From Aureibaculum sp. 2308TA14-22 (GTDB taxonomy: Bacteria > Bacteroidota > Bacteroidia > Flavobacteriales > Flavobacteriaceae), in contig NZ_JBEWXT010000001.1 of assembly GCF_040538665.1 (NCBI RefSeq), forward strand, positions 620,001 through 684,000: a stretch of 64,000 nucleotides of DNA, in the 5' to 3' direction. Each line of letters opens with the position of its first letter. Within the stretch, counting starts at the first letter, position 1. This document shows positions 34,182 through 42,677 of the stretch, one piece after another. The notes beneath the pieces were generated by a model, which had not been told where the DNA came from, did not search any database, and saw only the letters and a program-made list of their open reading frames with translations. Both the position numbers and the translations under genes were made by a program.

Positions 34182-35135
34182 TTATTTTCTTTTCAATACT
34201 TTTTCTACAGCTTTAGCAATGGCATTACTGTTTAGTCCATATTTTTCCATGAGTTGTTCAGGAGTTCCGGATTCGCCAAATGTATCTTTAGTAGCAATAA
34301 ATTCTTGTGGAGTAGGATGTTCTTTGGATAGTACACGTGCAACACTTTCACCCAAACCACCTAAATAGTTGTGTTCTTCAGCAGTAACTACACAACCTGT
34401 TTTTTTAACTGATTTTAAAATAGCATCTTTATCTAATGGCTTTATGGTATGGATATTAATTACTTCAGCAGAAATACCTTTTTCTTCTAAAGCTTTGGAT
34501 GCTTGCAAGGCTTCCCAAACCAAATGACCCGTAGCAACAATAGTAACATCTTTTCCTTCCGTAAATTGAACCGCTTTACCGATTTCAAATTTTTGATCTA
34601 CAGCTGTAAATACGGGCACTTTAGGTCTTCCAAAACGTAAATAAACCGGACCTTTATAGTCAGCAATGGCAATAGTAGCTGCCTTTGTCTGGTTGTAGTC
34701 GCAAGTGTTGATAACCGTCATGCCCGGCAACATTTTCATTAAACCTATATCTTCTAATATTTGATGCGTGGCACCATCTTCACCTAAGGTTAAACCCGCA
34801 TGAGAAGCACAAATTTTTACATTTTTATCGGAATATGCAATTGATTGACGAATTTGATCATATACCCTACCCGTAGAAAAATTAGCAAAAGTACCTGTAA
34901 AGGGAATTTTACCGCCAATGGTCAATCCTGCTGCAATACCCATCATATTGGCTTCAGCAATACCTACTTGAAAAAAACGTTCAGGATTTTCCTCAATAAA
35001 CTTGTCCATTTTTAAGGAACCAATTAAATCGGCACAAAGAGCTACCACATTAGGATTGGTTCTGCCTAATTCTGCTAATCCAGCTCCGAAGCCTGAACGT
35101 GTATCCTGTTTTTCGGTAAAAGTGTATTTTTTCAT
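34182..35135 (-). CDS. Transketolase family protein, C-terminal (pyrimidine-binding) half
   Basis: Protein of 317 aa corresponding to the second half of a split transketolase: the pyrimidine-binding domain (GFGAGLAELGRTNPNVVALCADL, FFQVGIAEANMMGIAAGL with the catalytic glutamate, IPFTGTFANF, CASHAGLTLGEDGATHQ) and the C-terminal domain (VTIVATGHLVWEALQA). In Flavobacteriia the N-terminal, TPP-diphosphate-binding half is normally encoded next to it. It is not in this window, so the partner must be elsewhere. Together they serve the pentose phosphate pathway. Confidence 0.9.
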   Translation of the reverse strand: MKKYTFTEKQDTRSGFGAGLAELGRTNPNVVALCADLIGSLKMDKFIEENPERFFQVGIAEANMMGIAAGLTIGGKIPFTGTFANFSTGRVYDQIRQSIAYSDKNVKICASHAGLTLGEDGATHQILEDIGLMKMLPGMTVINTCDYNQTKAATIAIADYKGPVYLRFGRPKVPVFTAVDQKFEIGKAVQFTEGKDVTIVATGHLVWEALQASKALEEKGISAEVINIHTIKPLDKDAILKSVKKTGCVVTAEEHNYLGGLGESVARVLSKEHPTPQEFIATKDTFGESGTPEQLMEKYGLNSNAIAKAVEKVLKRK

Positions 35136-35172
35136 TAAAATAATATTTAATTATATGTATGCTTAAGACATA

Positions 35173-35254
35173 CGTCACCCTGAACTTGGTTTAAGGTCTA
35201 ACTTAATTGTAATTAAATGAACAAATGAGATGCTGAAACGAGTTCAGCATGACG
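35173..35254. repeat. CGTCA...TGACG inverted-repeat element, copy 2
   Basis: An 82-bp element with left end CGTCACCCTGAACTTGG and right end GAGTTCAGCATGACG, imperfect inverted copies of each other. It is non-coding and lies in the gap upstream of the transketolase gene. It shares ends and the internal GAGATGCTGAAA with 405-557. Confidence 0.65.
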
Positions 35255-35312
35255 ATACTATCAATTATAATCATTTACTGTAACAAAAATATCAATTGAA
35301 AAGATTTTAGGG

Positions 35313-35894
35313 TTAAAAATTCATTATTTCTTTATAAAACTTATGAACAGGGAAACCCATTACTGTGTAAAAACTACCCTCTATTTTTTCAACAGCAATA
35401 TAACCTATCCATTCTTGAATACCATAAGCTCCCGCTTTATCAAAAGGCTTAAAGTTTTCAATATAAAAATCTATTTCTTCTTCTGTCAATTTTTTAAAGT
35501 GAACAATAGTTGTATCACTGATTATTTTGGTTTTATTTTTGGTTTTGAGACAAACAGAAGTAATGACTTCATGTTGTCTTTCAGATAGAAAAGTCAATAT
35601 TTTTTTAGCATCATCAACATCTTTAGGTTTCCCCAACACTTTTCCAGAAGCTCTTACAATAGTGTCTGCAGTAATAAGTATTTCATCATCACCTAGCTCA
35701 TTTTCATAAGCATCTGCTTTTAACTCTGCTAAAAAACTTGTAATTTCATTACCATGTAAATATTTAGGATACTCTTCTTCAACATCAATGGAAACCAAAG
35801 TAAATGAAATACCCAGATCTTCTAAAAATTGTTGCCTTCTAGGTGATTTTGAACCTAGTAATATGTTGTAATTTTTTAATGTATCAGCCAGCAT
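35313..35894 (-). CDS. maf: Maf family nucleotide pyrophosphatase
   Basis: Protein of 193 aa, hydrolysing non-canonical or modified NTPs (or dTTP/UTP) to monophosphates. The signature LLGSKSPRRQQFLEDLG is the substrate loop, followed by ITADTIV with the catalytic acidic residue, GKPKDVDDA, and GAYGIQEW near the end. Length is normal. The start overlaps the 3' end of the UbiA-like gene by 11 bp; third gene of the smpB-ubiA-maf unit. Confidence 0.92.
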   Translation of the reverse strand: MLADTLKNYNILLGSKSPRRQQFLEDLGISFTLVSIDVEEEYPKYLHGNEITSFLAELKADAYENELGDDEILITADTIVRASGKVLGKPKDVDDAKKILTFLSERQHEVITSVCLKTKNKTKIISDTTIVHFKKLTEEEIDFYIENFKPFDKAGAYGIQEWIGYIAVEKIEGSFYTVMGFPVHKFYKEIMNF

Positions 35895-36813
35895 AATAAA
35901 TTGTTAACGAGAGAACAGCTATGGAAAACATACCCAATAACATAATCAGTTTTAATAATTTGCTTGCAAAAATATAATCCTTTTTTGATTTGGCATATAA
36001 TATTTTAGTCATAAAATAGAGTAGGGGTAATAGCACTACAATAAGCATATAAGCCAACACAAAGGGCACATTCCCAAAACTATTAAAACTATAAGAAGTA
36101 ATTAAAATTAAAGGAATAAAACTAAGCCCAAAAATAATATAATTAGCTCTTTTTCTACCTAAAATTATAGGCAGGGTTTTCATGTTCATGTTTTTATCTC
36201 CATTAACATCCTCAACGTCCTTAACCATTTCACGCAATAACATAAACATAAAGGCAAAGGCTGCATAATCTATCAATACCCTAAAAGCGTAATACTGGTC
36301 AACATCATTATCTTCAGTAACCATAGGAATAATGTCAAAAACACCCACAATAAGAATACTTAGTGAAACCAACAGTGATATAACTATATTACCGATTAAG
36401 GGTCTTTTTTTAAAATCAGAATTATAGACTTTTAATAATAAAATAGTAATGACAAAAATGGCTACAAAGGATAATTTATCTATGGTATATGCCAAATACA
36501 ACCCGCTTAACAATCCTACACCGTTAAAAATATTATATAGAAAATTAGCTTGTTTTCTAGTTATTTTTCGACTAACTAAAACCTTGGTGGGTTTATTGAT
36601 TTTATCCGCCTCAACATCATAAATATCATTGATAATATATCCAGCTGCTGCAATTATAAGTGTAGTAAAAACTAAAATTAAAAAGTTTAAATTAGATAAA
36701 GCAGTATCAACTGAAAATGCAGGAAAATAGATGTATTTAAACAAAAATTGAATTAGCCCCAGCATTACTAAGTTCTTCCACCGAACCAACTGTAAAAAAG
36801 AGCTCAGCGTCAT
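35884..36813 (-). CDS. UbiA-type prenyltransferase (geranylgeranylglycerol-phosphate geranylgeranyltransferase-like)
   Basis: Membrane prenyltransferase of 309 aa with about eight to nine TM helices and both Mg-binding Asp motifs: NDIYDVEADKINKP (first) and REMVKDVEDVNGDKNMNMKTLP (second). The N-terminal VRWKNLVML resembles the R-x-x-N of UbiA enzymes. Flavobacterial members are usually named geranylgeranylglycerol-phosphate geranylgeranyltransferase. The real acceptor is unproven. It sits between smpB (4-bp ATGA overlap) and maf (11-bp overlap). Confidence 0.85.
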   Translation of the reverse strand: MTLSSFLQLVRWKNLVMLGLIQFLFKYIYFPAFSVDTALSNLNFLILVFTTLIIAAAGYIINDIYDVEADKINKPTKVLVSRKITRKQANFLYNIFNGVGLLSGLYLAYTIDKLSFVAIFVITILLLKVYNSDFKKRPLIGNIVISLLVSLSILIVGVFDIIPMVTEDNDVDQYYAFRVLIDYAAFAFMFMLLREMVKDVEDVNGDKNMNMKTLPIILGRKRANYIIFGLSFIPLILITSYSFNSFGNVPFVLAYMLIVVLLPLLYFMTKILYAKSKKDYIFASKLLKLIMLLGMFSIAVLSLTIYYAG

Positions 36814-37268
36814 TTATAGTTTTTTTTAATTCTATCCAAATTCCGTTTGTTGTCCCTATCTTTTATGGTTTCTCTTTTGTCATATAATTTTTTGCCTTTT
36901 GCCAAACCGATTTCAAGTTTTGCCCAGCCTTTATCCGTTAAAAATAATTTTAGTGGGATGATGGTTAATCCTACATTTTGAACTTCTTTTTGAAGCTTTT
37001 TTAGTTCACGTTTATTTAGTAATAAACGCCTTTCACTTTTAGGTTTGTGGTTGTATATATTGCCATTAATATATTCTTCAATATACATATTGATGACAAA
37101 AAGTTCACCTTTGTCGTTAAACTCACAAAAACTTTCGGTAATACGGGCTTTACTGGCCCTTATGGATTTAATTTCAGTACCCGTAAGTTGGATTCCAGCC
37201 ACGTAAGTGTCTAAAATTTCATACTCAAAGCGAGCTTTTTTATTCTTTATGTTAATTTTTGGTTGCAT
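36810..37268 (-). CDS. smpB: SsrA-binding protein SmpB
   Basis: Protein of 152 aa that binds tmRNA and loads it on stalled ribosomes for trans-translation. Clear family segments: NKKARFEYEILDTYVAGIQL, GTEIKSIRASKARITESF, RRLLLNKRELKKL, TIIPLKLFLTDKGWAKLEIGLAKGKKLYDKRETIKDRD, and a basic C-terminal tail needed for decoding-site insertion. First gene of a three-gene overlapping operon, with a TAATTTTG box upstream. The tmRNA gene itself is not seen nearby. Confidence 0.96.
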   Translation of the reverse strand: MQPKINIKNKKARFEYEILDTYVAGIQLTGTEIKSIRASKARITESFCEFNDKGELFVINMYIEEYINGNIYNHKPKSERRLLLNKRELKKLQKEVQNVGLTIIPLKLFLTDKGWAKLEIGLAKGKKLYDKRETIKDRDNKRNLDRIKKNYK

Positions 37269-37273
37269 TACCG

Positions 37274-37281
37274 CAAAATTA
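37274..37281 (-). promoter_or_regulatory. Candidate -7 promoter box (TAATTTTG)
   Basis: TAnnTTTG match on minus, ending 5 bp before the smpB ATG; if used, the operon mRNA would be nearly leaderless. Confidence 0.4.
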
Positions 37282-37336
37282 ACTAAAATCTACTCATTAA
37301 TACAGTTGAAATTTTATTTTTAGCAGTTAAAAAAGT

Positions 37337-37837
37337 TTACTCCACATCAATTACAACATGCTCAATCAAGTCGCCTTCAATAGTAACCAGATATAGGTTG
37401 TCATTGTCGGTGTCATCAATATTTAGATATTTACCATTACCAATGAGTTTATTGGCAAAACTGGGTACAGTATTACTATGTCCCACAATAAGTACTGATT
37501 TTCCTTTAGTTTCTTTTAAAAAGGAATCCATATCTATATTGATAGGATGATATTTCTTTACTTCTAATTTTTTGGACTTAGCTGTAGGTGCCGCGGTTTG
37601 TAATGTTCTATTATAATCTGTAGAATAAATGGCGTCTATTTTTAATTCATCAAAAATTCTACTCCATTTTTTTGCCCTAGCTTTTCCTTTTTTATTGAGT
37701 TCTGGGTTTTTATCTGTTTTATCAACTCTTTCTTTTTCTGCATGACGAATTAGATAATAAGTAGTCTTTTCTTTTTGTTGCGAAAAGGCAGTAAATGTTA
37801 GTGAAAACAGTAAAATGGCAAATAGAAACTTTTTCAT
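37337..37837 (-). CDS. Exported histidine phosphatase family protein
   Basis: Protein of 166 aa with a signal peptide (FLFAILLFSLTFTAFSQ) and a phosphoglycerate-mutase fold: RHAEK catalytic motif (family R-H-G/A), IYSTDYNRTLQTAAPTA with the second arginine, and VGHSNTVP carrying the second catalytic histidine. It should be a periplasmic phosphatase of unknown substrate. The catalytic set looks complete. Single gene on minus, between smpB and a lipoprotein gene. Confidence 0.88.
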   Translation of the reverse strand: MKKFLFAILLFSLTFTAFSQQKEKTTYYLIRHAEKERVDKTDKNPELNKKGKARAKKWSRIFDELKIDAIYSTDYNRTLQTAAPTAKSKKLEVKKYHPINIDMDSFLKETKGKSVLIVGHSNTVPSFANKLIGNGKYLNIDDTDNDNLYLVTIEGDLIEHVVIDVE

Positions 37838-37982
37838 TGGGCTGTTTTAGTTAGAAATATTTTTAATAAAAATTGTTTAGCTACACTTATAACGGAATTT
37901 TTTATGTTTTCTTATATATAAAAAATAGGGACTGAAAATGTTGTCCCTATTAAATAATACGTCCGTTTAGAGTAGTTACATT

Positions 37983-38444
37983 TTATATTTGTTTCTTAAT
38001 TTCATTTTTTCTATCCAAATAGTAACTGTTCTTTAAAGAATCCATTCGTTTAAAAACATCACGCATAATTTTTTGGCGTAGCTCAAATCTGTTTTCAAAA
38101 AAATCATCAGTATAAAAATCGTTCATTTTAAATGGCGTATCCATAAAAAAGTCTTTCATAAAAAGACTGTCAATATTTTTGAAGTTGTTATCAAATCCCA
38201 TTTTGAAATCTTTGTAGAATTGCTGTTCTAAAATGGAATCGTTTTTAATATTGGAATAAAAATAGGAATAAGTGGAATCAATACTGATTAAATTACCATT
38301 TTCATCATATTCTTTATGGACACTAGTATTTATTTTTGGCTGAATTGTATCTTTTTCTGAATTGTTTTTATCAGTTTTTTCTTGACCGATACAACTGGTT
38401 AACGAAAAAGATAACAATAGGCTCAGTGCTATTATTTTTTTCAT
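37983..38444 (-). CDS. Hypothetical lipoprotein, charged
   Basis: Protein of 153 aa with a lipobox (IIALSLLLSFSLTSC) and a highly charged, Phe/Asp/Met-rich mature part (FMKDFFMDTPFKMNDFYTDDFFENRF) ending in a basic helix. No family recognised. Its position directly after the hsp20 gene on minus raises the possibility of a shared stress role, but a terminator separates them. Confidence 0.65.
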   Translation of the reverse strand: MKKIIALSLLLSFSLTSCIGQEKTDKNNSEKDTIQPKINTSVHKEYDENGNLISIDSTYSYFYSNIKNDSILEQQFYKDFKMGFDNNFKNIDSLFMKDFFMDTPFKMNDFYTDDFFENRFELRQKIMRDVFKRMDSLKNSYYLDRKNEIKKQI

Positions 38445-38484
38445 CGTTATATCTTTTGTTGTTATTGTTCAATGCAATCAAAAA

Positions 38485-38512
38485 AGGAGTATTGTTTTAA
38501 AACAATACTCCT
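38485..38512 (-). terminator. Intrinsic terminator after hsp20
   Basis: A perfect 28-bp palindrome, AGGAGTATTGTTTT plus its reverse complement, followed on minus by TTTTTT. It lies 8 bp beyond the hsp20 stop codon. Confidence 0.85.
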
Positions 38513-38519
38513 ATATTTT

Positions 38520-38948
38520 TTACTTTACCTCAATAAGTCTGGCTGGTTTTGGTTTTGCTTCTTCGCGTTTAGGAATAGCAATACTCAATTCTCCATTTTT
38601 GTAGTTCGCTTTTATTTTATCGCTATCGACTACATTTTTTGGCAAATTAAAACTTCTTTTAAAAGATTGGTAACTGTACTCTCTACGAGTATAATTGTCT
38701 TTTGTTTCTTCATTTTCTTCTTTCTTTTCTGAGGATATGGTCAATACATCATTATCCAGATCAATCTGAAAATCTTTTTTATCCATTCCCGGTACAGCTA
38801 CTTGTACTGTAAATTCATCTTCATTTTCTTTAATATTTACAGCAGGTAAACTTGTATTGGTCTCTGAAAAATTGGTTGTATTCCAATCTCTGAAAAAATC
38901 ATCTAAAATTGTTGGCATAACTGGAACGCCTTTGCTTTTTACTAACAT
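38520..38948 (-). CDS. Hsp20/alpha-crystallin family small heat shock protein
   Basis: ATP-independent holdase chaperone of 142 aa. Alpha-crystallin domain at ~40-130: PAVNIKENEDEFTVQVAVPGMDKKDF, VLTISSEKKEE, SYQSFKRSFNLPKNVVDSDKIKANYKNGELSIAIPK, with the C-terminal I-x-I-like anchor (ARLIEV). Length is typical. Monocistronic, closed by a strong terminator. The promoter region has an AT-rich inverted repeat (GATATTTT...AAAATATC, 39026-39047) of unknown role. Confidence 0.93.
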   Translation of the reverse strand: MLVKSKGVPVMPTILDDFFRDWNTTNFSETNTSLPAVNIKENEDEFTVQVAVPGMDKKDFQIDLDNDVLTISSEKKEENEETKDNYTRREYSYQSFKRSFNLPKNVVDSDKIKANYKNGELSIAIPKREEAKPKPARLIEVK

Positions 38949-39127
38949 AATTTTATAATTTTAAAGTTAAACTTTCTATTTGTTTGTTAGTACTACAGCA
39001 AATTGAATACCATTAGATACTTTCTGATATTTTGACATAAAAATATCAAGTCCGGATACGAAAAATGACATTTTGACGTCTGAATATTAGGTGTTTATGA
39101 CTTTTTTTCAGTTTTTTTATACGTCAA

Positions 39128-39625
39128 TTAAACTAATGTTGGGTTTTTAGATTTTAGACCTTGTATTCTTTGCTCAAAAGTTTTACTATTTTCTAAAGGA
39201 AGACAAATTTCCTTAAACAGATTCATAAATTTTTCGTTGTGCGTGTCACGACTTTGTTTTAATAAATTGAAATGAACAAAACCGCACCAAATTATTGCTT
39301 TTAATTCAGTTTTGTCTTTATCATACATACGCATTTCTACAAGAAGATCAGTTTCTGAGTAATTTATCAATTGTGATTCTATGGTTACCGTTTCCATTAA
39401 AAAGGCGGGACGTAAATAGGCAATCTGATTACTAGACGAGACCCAACTTTTACCAGTAGTTTTTGCAAGAGCATAAATATCTACATCGTAGTGTTTAATT
39501 AACATATCTTCACGATGATTCATAAAGTAATTGATATAACTTCCGTTGTTTAAGTGATTGAACGGGTCACAATCTTGAAACCTGATTTTGGTTTGGTTAG
39601 TTACTATTTTAGGTAAGTTTTGCAT
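39128..39625 (-). CDS. Acyl-CoA thioesterase-like hotdog protein
   Basis: Protein of 165 aa with a hotdog/4HBT fold: KIRFQDCDPFNHLNNGSYINYFMNHRED carries the conserved D-x-D-x-x-x-H-x-N-N active-site pattern, followed by YLRPAFLMETVTIESQLINY and a central beta-sheet. It should hydrolyse an acyl-CoA thioester. A 16-bp operator-like inverted repeat lies 16 bp upstream of the ATG, identical in form to that in front of the TetR gene, so the neighbouring regulator probably controls it. Confidence 0.85.
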   Translation of the reverse strand: MQNLPKIVTNQTKIRFQDCDPFNHLNNGSYINYFMNHREDMLIKHYDVDIYALAKTTGKSWVSSSNQIAYLRPAFLMETVTIESQLINYSETDLLVEMRMYDKDKTELKAIIWCGFVHFNLLKQSRDTHNEKFMNLFKEICLPLENSKTFEQRIQGLKSKNPTLV

Positions 39626-39640
39626 ATGTTTAGTTTTAAA

Positions 39641-39656
39641 TATACCGATTGGTATA
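39641..39656. promoter_or_regulatory. TetR operator candidate, thioesterase promoter
   Basis: TATACCGATTGGTATA: palindrome of TATACC and GGTATA with a 4-bp centre. 15 of 16 bases match the reverse complement of the site upstream of the TetR gene at 40290-40305. Confidence 0.7.
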
Positions 39657-39673
39657 TGTTTAGTTAAAAAATT

Positions 39674-40270
39674 TTATTGTTTTAATTCATTTGTAATAAT
39701 AACATCAATATAATCTGTTGTTTCTTTAAGGTAAGAATCGTCATTCATGGTATAGGTCAAAAAAATTGCCCCTTGCAATAGTGTATCAATACGTTTGGCG
39801 TAGGTCATCGCGTTTATTTCTGAACTGATTTCACCTAATTCAATGCCTCTTTTAATTAATGTAGCTACTTGGTCTTGTATTTTTTGAACTACGTAACGTA
39901 CTCTTTCCATTAAAGCTGTGTTTTGATTGTTAGCATCAACACCTATATTAATAATTGGACATCCGCCCAGTTCTTGACTGTAATCGTAATAATTTCTATA
40001 AAAATCGGTAATCAAATAGAGTTTTTGAATTGGAGAATCGTTGGATTGCAAATGCTCTCCAATTCTGGTCAGCATGGTTTTTACATTGTAATTAAAGGCT
40101 GCAGTGGCCAATTCTTCTTTATTTTCAAAATGACCATATATTGCTCCTTTAGTTAAATTGGTGGCTTCGGTAATATCACTCAAGCTCGTTGCAGCATAAC
40201 CATACTGATTAAATATGGGAGCAACCGTTTTTAAAATATGAAGTTTTGTAAGTTCTGCTTTAGTTTGCAT
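39674..40270 (-). CDS. TetR/AcrR family transcriptional regulator
   Basis: Protein of 198 aa from the ATG at 40268-40270 (MQTKAELTKLHILKTVA). N-terminal helix-turn-helix: FNQYGYAATSLSDITEATNLTKGAIYGHFENKEELATAAF, the classic TetR signature. The C-terminal domain is a helical ligand pocket of the TetR_C type (GGCPIINIGVDANN). Two near-identical TATACC-N4-GGTATA palindromes lie before this gene and before the downstream thioesterase gene, so autoregulation plus control of the thioesterase is likely. Ligand probably a fatty acid or acyl-CoA, by inference. Confidence 0.92.
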   Translation of the reverse strand: MQTKAELTKLHILKTVAPIFNQYGYAATSLSDITEATNLTKGAIYGHFENKEELATAAFNYNVKTMLTRIGEHLQSNDSPIQKLYLITDFYRNYYDYSQELGGCPIINIGVDANNQNTALMERVRYVVQKIQDQVATLIKRGIELGEISSEINAMTYAKRIDTLLQGAIFLTYTMNDDSYLKETTDYIDVIITNELKQ

Positions 40271-40289
40271 AACGCAAATATATAAAAAA

Positions 40290-40305
40290 TATACCAAACG
40301 GTATA
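40290..40305. promoter_or_regulatory. TetR operator candidate, own promoter
   Basis: TATACCAAACGGTATA, 19 bp upstream of the TetR ATG. Same half-sites and spacing as 39641-39656. Confidence 0.7.
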
Positions 40306-40387
40306 TTTTAATTTTATAATGACATCAATTTAGAAGTAATACAAATTTTGTATACAAAGTACTAATTAACATAATTGTTTTATAGTG

Positions 40388-40828
40388 TTATTTTATAAAT
40401 GCCTTTCTAGTCATTACTAAAGGAATACAAATTAGTACCAGTGCAACTAAATTAATTAAAACTAAATTATGCACAGCACCATAATAGATTGATATACCGC
40501 TGTCAATAACGAACCAAGATAACATAGCATACCACATAGCATTATAAGCCCAGCGTTCTTTATTTTTAAAAGCGTTTTCGGAAATTAGAATCATTAAAAT
40601 ATGAAACCCGACTATAGTACCGCCAATAATTCCAAAAAGCCAGTTTTTTAATAGTAATACTTCTGGTTGAAACTCAGTAGATTTAAAGAAAAGGGCTTTG
40701 GTGTGGTCGTTGTGCAAATCGAAAAAGAAAGAATTTCCAGCAAACGCCACAAGCAATCCAACTATTACGGTAATTATGTTCGCATAGGTTAGCCATTTTT
40801 GCCAAAAATTGAAGTTTTTGTCTTGCAT
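40388..40828 (-). CDS. Hypothetical four-TM membrane protein
   Basis: Integral membrane protein of 146 aa from ATG 40826-40828 (MQDKNFNFWQKWL); a TTG 30 bp upstream is an alternative start. About four hydrophobic helices (ANIITVIVGLLVAFAG, WLFGIIGGTIVGFHILMILI, AMWYAMLSWFVIDSGI, LVLINLVALVLICIPLVM). No family recognised, though similar short proteins are common in Flavobacteriia. Separated from the TetR gene by 117 bp. Confidence 0.7.
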   Translation of the reverse strand: MQDKNFNFWQKWLTYANIITVIVGLLVAFAGNSFFFDLHNDHTKALFFKSTEFQPEVLLLKNWLFGIIGGTIVGFHILMILISENAFKNKERWAYNAMWYAMLSWFVIDSGISIYYGAVHNLVLINLVALVLICIPLVMTRKAFIK

Positions 40829-40905
40829 TTGTATTTCTTTATATAAAGAATATTGCAAATTATAAATAATAATTGAAACTCAGGGTTAACTGTAAAAAGC
40901 AGTTT

Positions 40906-42552
40906 TTATCCAAAGCGTTCCTCCTCTATTTTTTTTGCATCTGTAATAATTATTTTCGGATAATCATATAATTCCAAAATTTTGATTGCATTTCTTGTTT
41001 TTAATTTCCCGCTTTTCAATTTATGATCAAATAATAGTTTACCATTTTCAATTTGTTCACTAAAGTGATATAGTTCGTAGTTTTCTTTTTTTAGCATTTC
41101 GGTCAGTTCAATATCATGTGTTGAAACTAAAACAATATGGTTCTGCTGATTTAAATAGGATAAAATTGCTTTTCCGCCCGAAATTCGTTCAATAGTATTA
41201 GTTCCTTTAAAAATCTCATCAAGAACAAATAGGCAGTTTTCTTCGGCTTTTGAAGCTTTTATCAATTCTTTAATCGTGAGTACTTCTTGTAAATAATAAC
41301 TGGTGTCTTCTAGCAAATCATCTGTTATTCTAATTGAAGTGTGGATTTTTAAAAATGGAGCTGTGTAACTTTTAGCAAAGCAAATATTTAGTGTTTGAGC
41401 TAAGATACTATTAACTGCTATGGTTCTGATAAAAGTAGTTTTGCCAGACATGTTAGAACCTGTCAATAGCATACTTTTATCTTTGAGGTTTAAATCATTA
41501 TCGACACAATTTTTAATTAAAGGATGATAAATTTCAGTCGTTTGAATTTGTTTTTTATCAGTAAAATTAGGTGTACAAATTTGTTCTTTACCTGCCTTTA
41601 GAGAAGCTGTTGAAATAGCGGCATCTATTTCTCCAATAAAAAGAAATAGTTTTTCAATACTCTCTTTTTCTTTTGTAATGGAATCAATAAAGCTGTAAAA
41701 GATAATATACTCTACATTGAATAGAATTTTTATAAGTTCAATTGCTAACCAAAACAATGCGGCAAATTCACTTTCTATATGTTTCTCAAGCCCTATAAAT
41801 TTTGTTTTAAGGTGAATAGTATTTATCTTTTTAATAAAAGACAGATTGGTAAAATAGAATTTTATTTTTTCGAATTTAGCCAGTTCTTTACTGACTATTA
41901 AACTTTTGTTAAGCTGCGATACACCATCTAAATAATAAGTGATGTTTTCCTTATTTTTATAGTGTAAAATAGTGTTAACGGCAAAAACAGGAATTAATAG
42001 TAATAAAAATAGGGGATGGACAAATACCAGAAAAATTGATGTGACAGAGGTTGCAGTTAGGATATAAACCCAATTAATGTTCTTGGGTTTTTCAATAGTT
42101 TTGTCGTTAATTAATTTTTCCAATTCATAAGCGGCATTGGAATTTAAGTTTGACAGAAGAATTTGACATTTGAGTCTTAGATTGCTATCATTAGTGAAAT
42201 TTTTACTAAAAGAACTAAACCTATGTAATTTATCAATGTTCTCAATCGTCCTTAGTTTATAGTAAAGAAATTGCTGACCGATTTTAGATGAAGTCCGGTC
42301 TATAAATTGAAAAACTGCATCAATATCTAAATCGGATTTGACACGGTCGGAAATAGTATGATATGCTTTCTTTTTATGGCTATTATTATAAAAATACTTA
42401 CCAATTGACTGAAAGTAGAACTTTTCTGACTTAGGTTTACCCCAGTTTTCCAATAATCTCTTTCTTAAACTGGCTAATCTTTTTTTCTTATTGTAGTTGC
42501 TGATTAAAAATAGTATTATAAGAATAAATAATAATCCTAAAAGCCAGTTCAT
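40906..42552 (-). CDS. Membrane-anchored MutS-like ATPase
   Basis: Protein of 548 aa. N-terminal TM helix (LLGLLFILIILFLIS), a helical lever/clamp-like region resembling MutS domain III, two more hydrophobic segments (~166-205, WVYILTATSVTSIFLVFVHPL and LLLIPVFAVN), and a C-terminal MutS ATPase: Walker A GSNMSGKTTFIRT, STHD switch (VSTHDIEL), Walker B LFVLDEIFKGTN. The mismatch-recognition domain I is absent. This is a MutS-homologue family typical of Bacteroidota with no known role; repair is not assured. Confidence 0.85.
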   Translation of the reverse strand: MNWLLGLLFILIILFLISNYNKKKRLASLRKRLLENWGKPKSEKFYFQSIGKYFYNNSHKKKAYHTISDRVKSDLDIDAVFQFIDRTSSKIGQQFLYYKLRTIENIDKLHRFSSFSKNFTNDSNLRLKCQILLSNLNSNAAYELEKLINDKTIEKPKNINWVYILTATSVTSIFLVFVHPLFLLLLIPVFAVNTILHYKNKENITYYLDGVSQLNKSLIVSKELAKFEKIKFYFTNLSFIKKINTIHLKTKFIGLEKHIESEFAALFWLAIELIKILFNVEYIIFYSFIDSITKEKESIEKLFLFIGEIDAAISTASLKAGKEQICTPNFTDKKQIQTTEIYHPLIKNCVDNDLNLKDKSMLLTGSNMSGKTTFIRTIAVNSILAQTLNICFAKSYTAPFLKIHTSIRITDDLLEDTSYYLQEVLTIKELIKASKAEENCLFVLDEIFKGTNTIERISGGKAILSYLNQQNHIVLVSTHDIELTEMLKKENYELYHFSEQIENGKLLFDHKLKSGKLKTRNAIKILELYDYPKIIITDAKKIEEERFG

Positions 42553-42584
42553 AAGTTTATGGGTTTGGTTAACTCTTTAAATAA

Positions 42585-42614
42585 AGAAATCAGGCTCATA
42601 AAAGCCTGATTTCT
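42585..42614 (-). terminator. Intrinsic terminator of clpB
   Basis: AGAAATCAGGCT and AGCCTGATTTCT form a perfect 12-bp stem with a 6-nt loop, followed on minus by TTTATTTAAAG. It lies 64 bp past the clpB stop. Confidence 0.75.
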
Positions 42615-42677
42615 CATCACTTTTTAATTTTATCCTTCATCTTTCTTTGCTTAAGAGAAGAATAATTGATGTCTAAA

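Noticed and set aside
36810-37340. tmRNA (ssrA) near smpB
   Set aside because: No tRNA-like acceptor or tag-coding pattern was visible near smpB.
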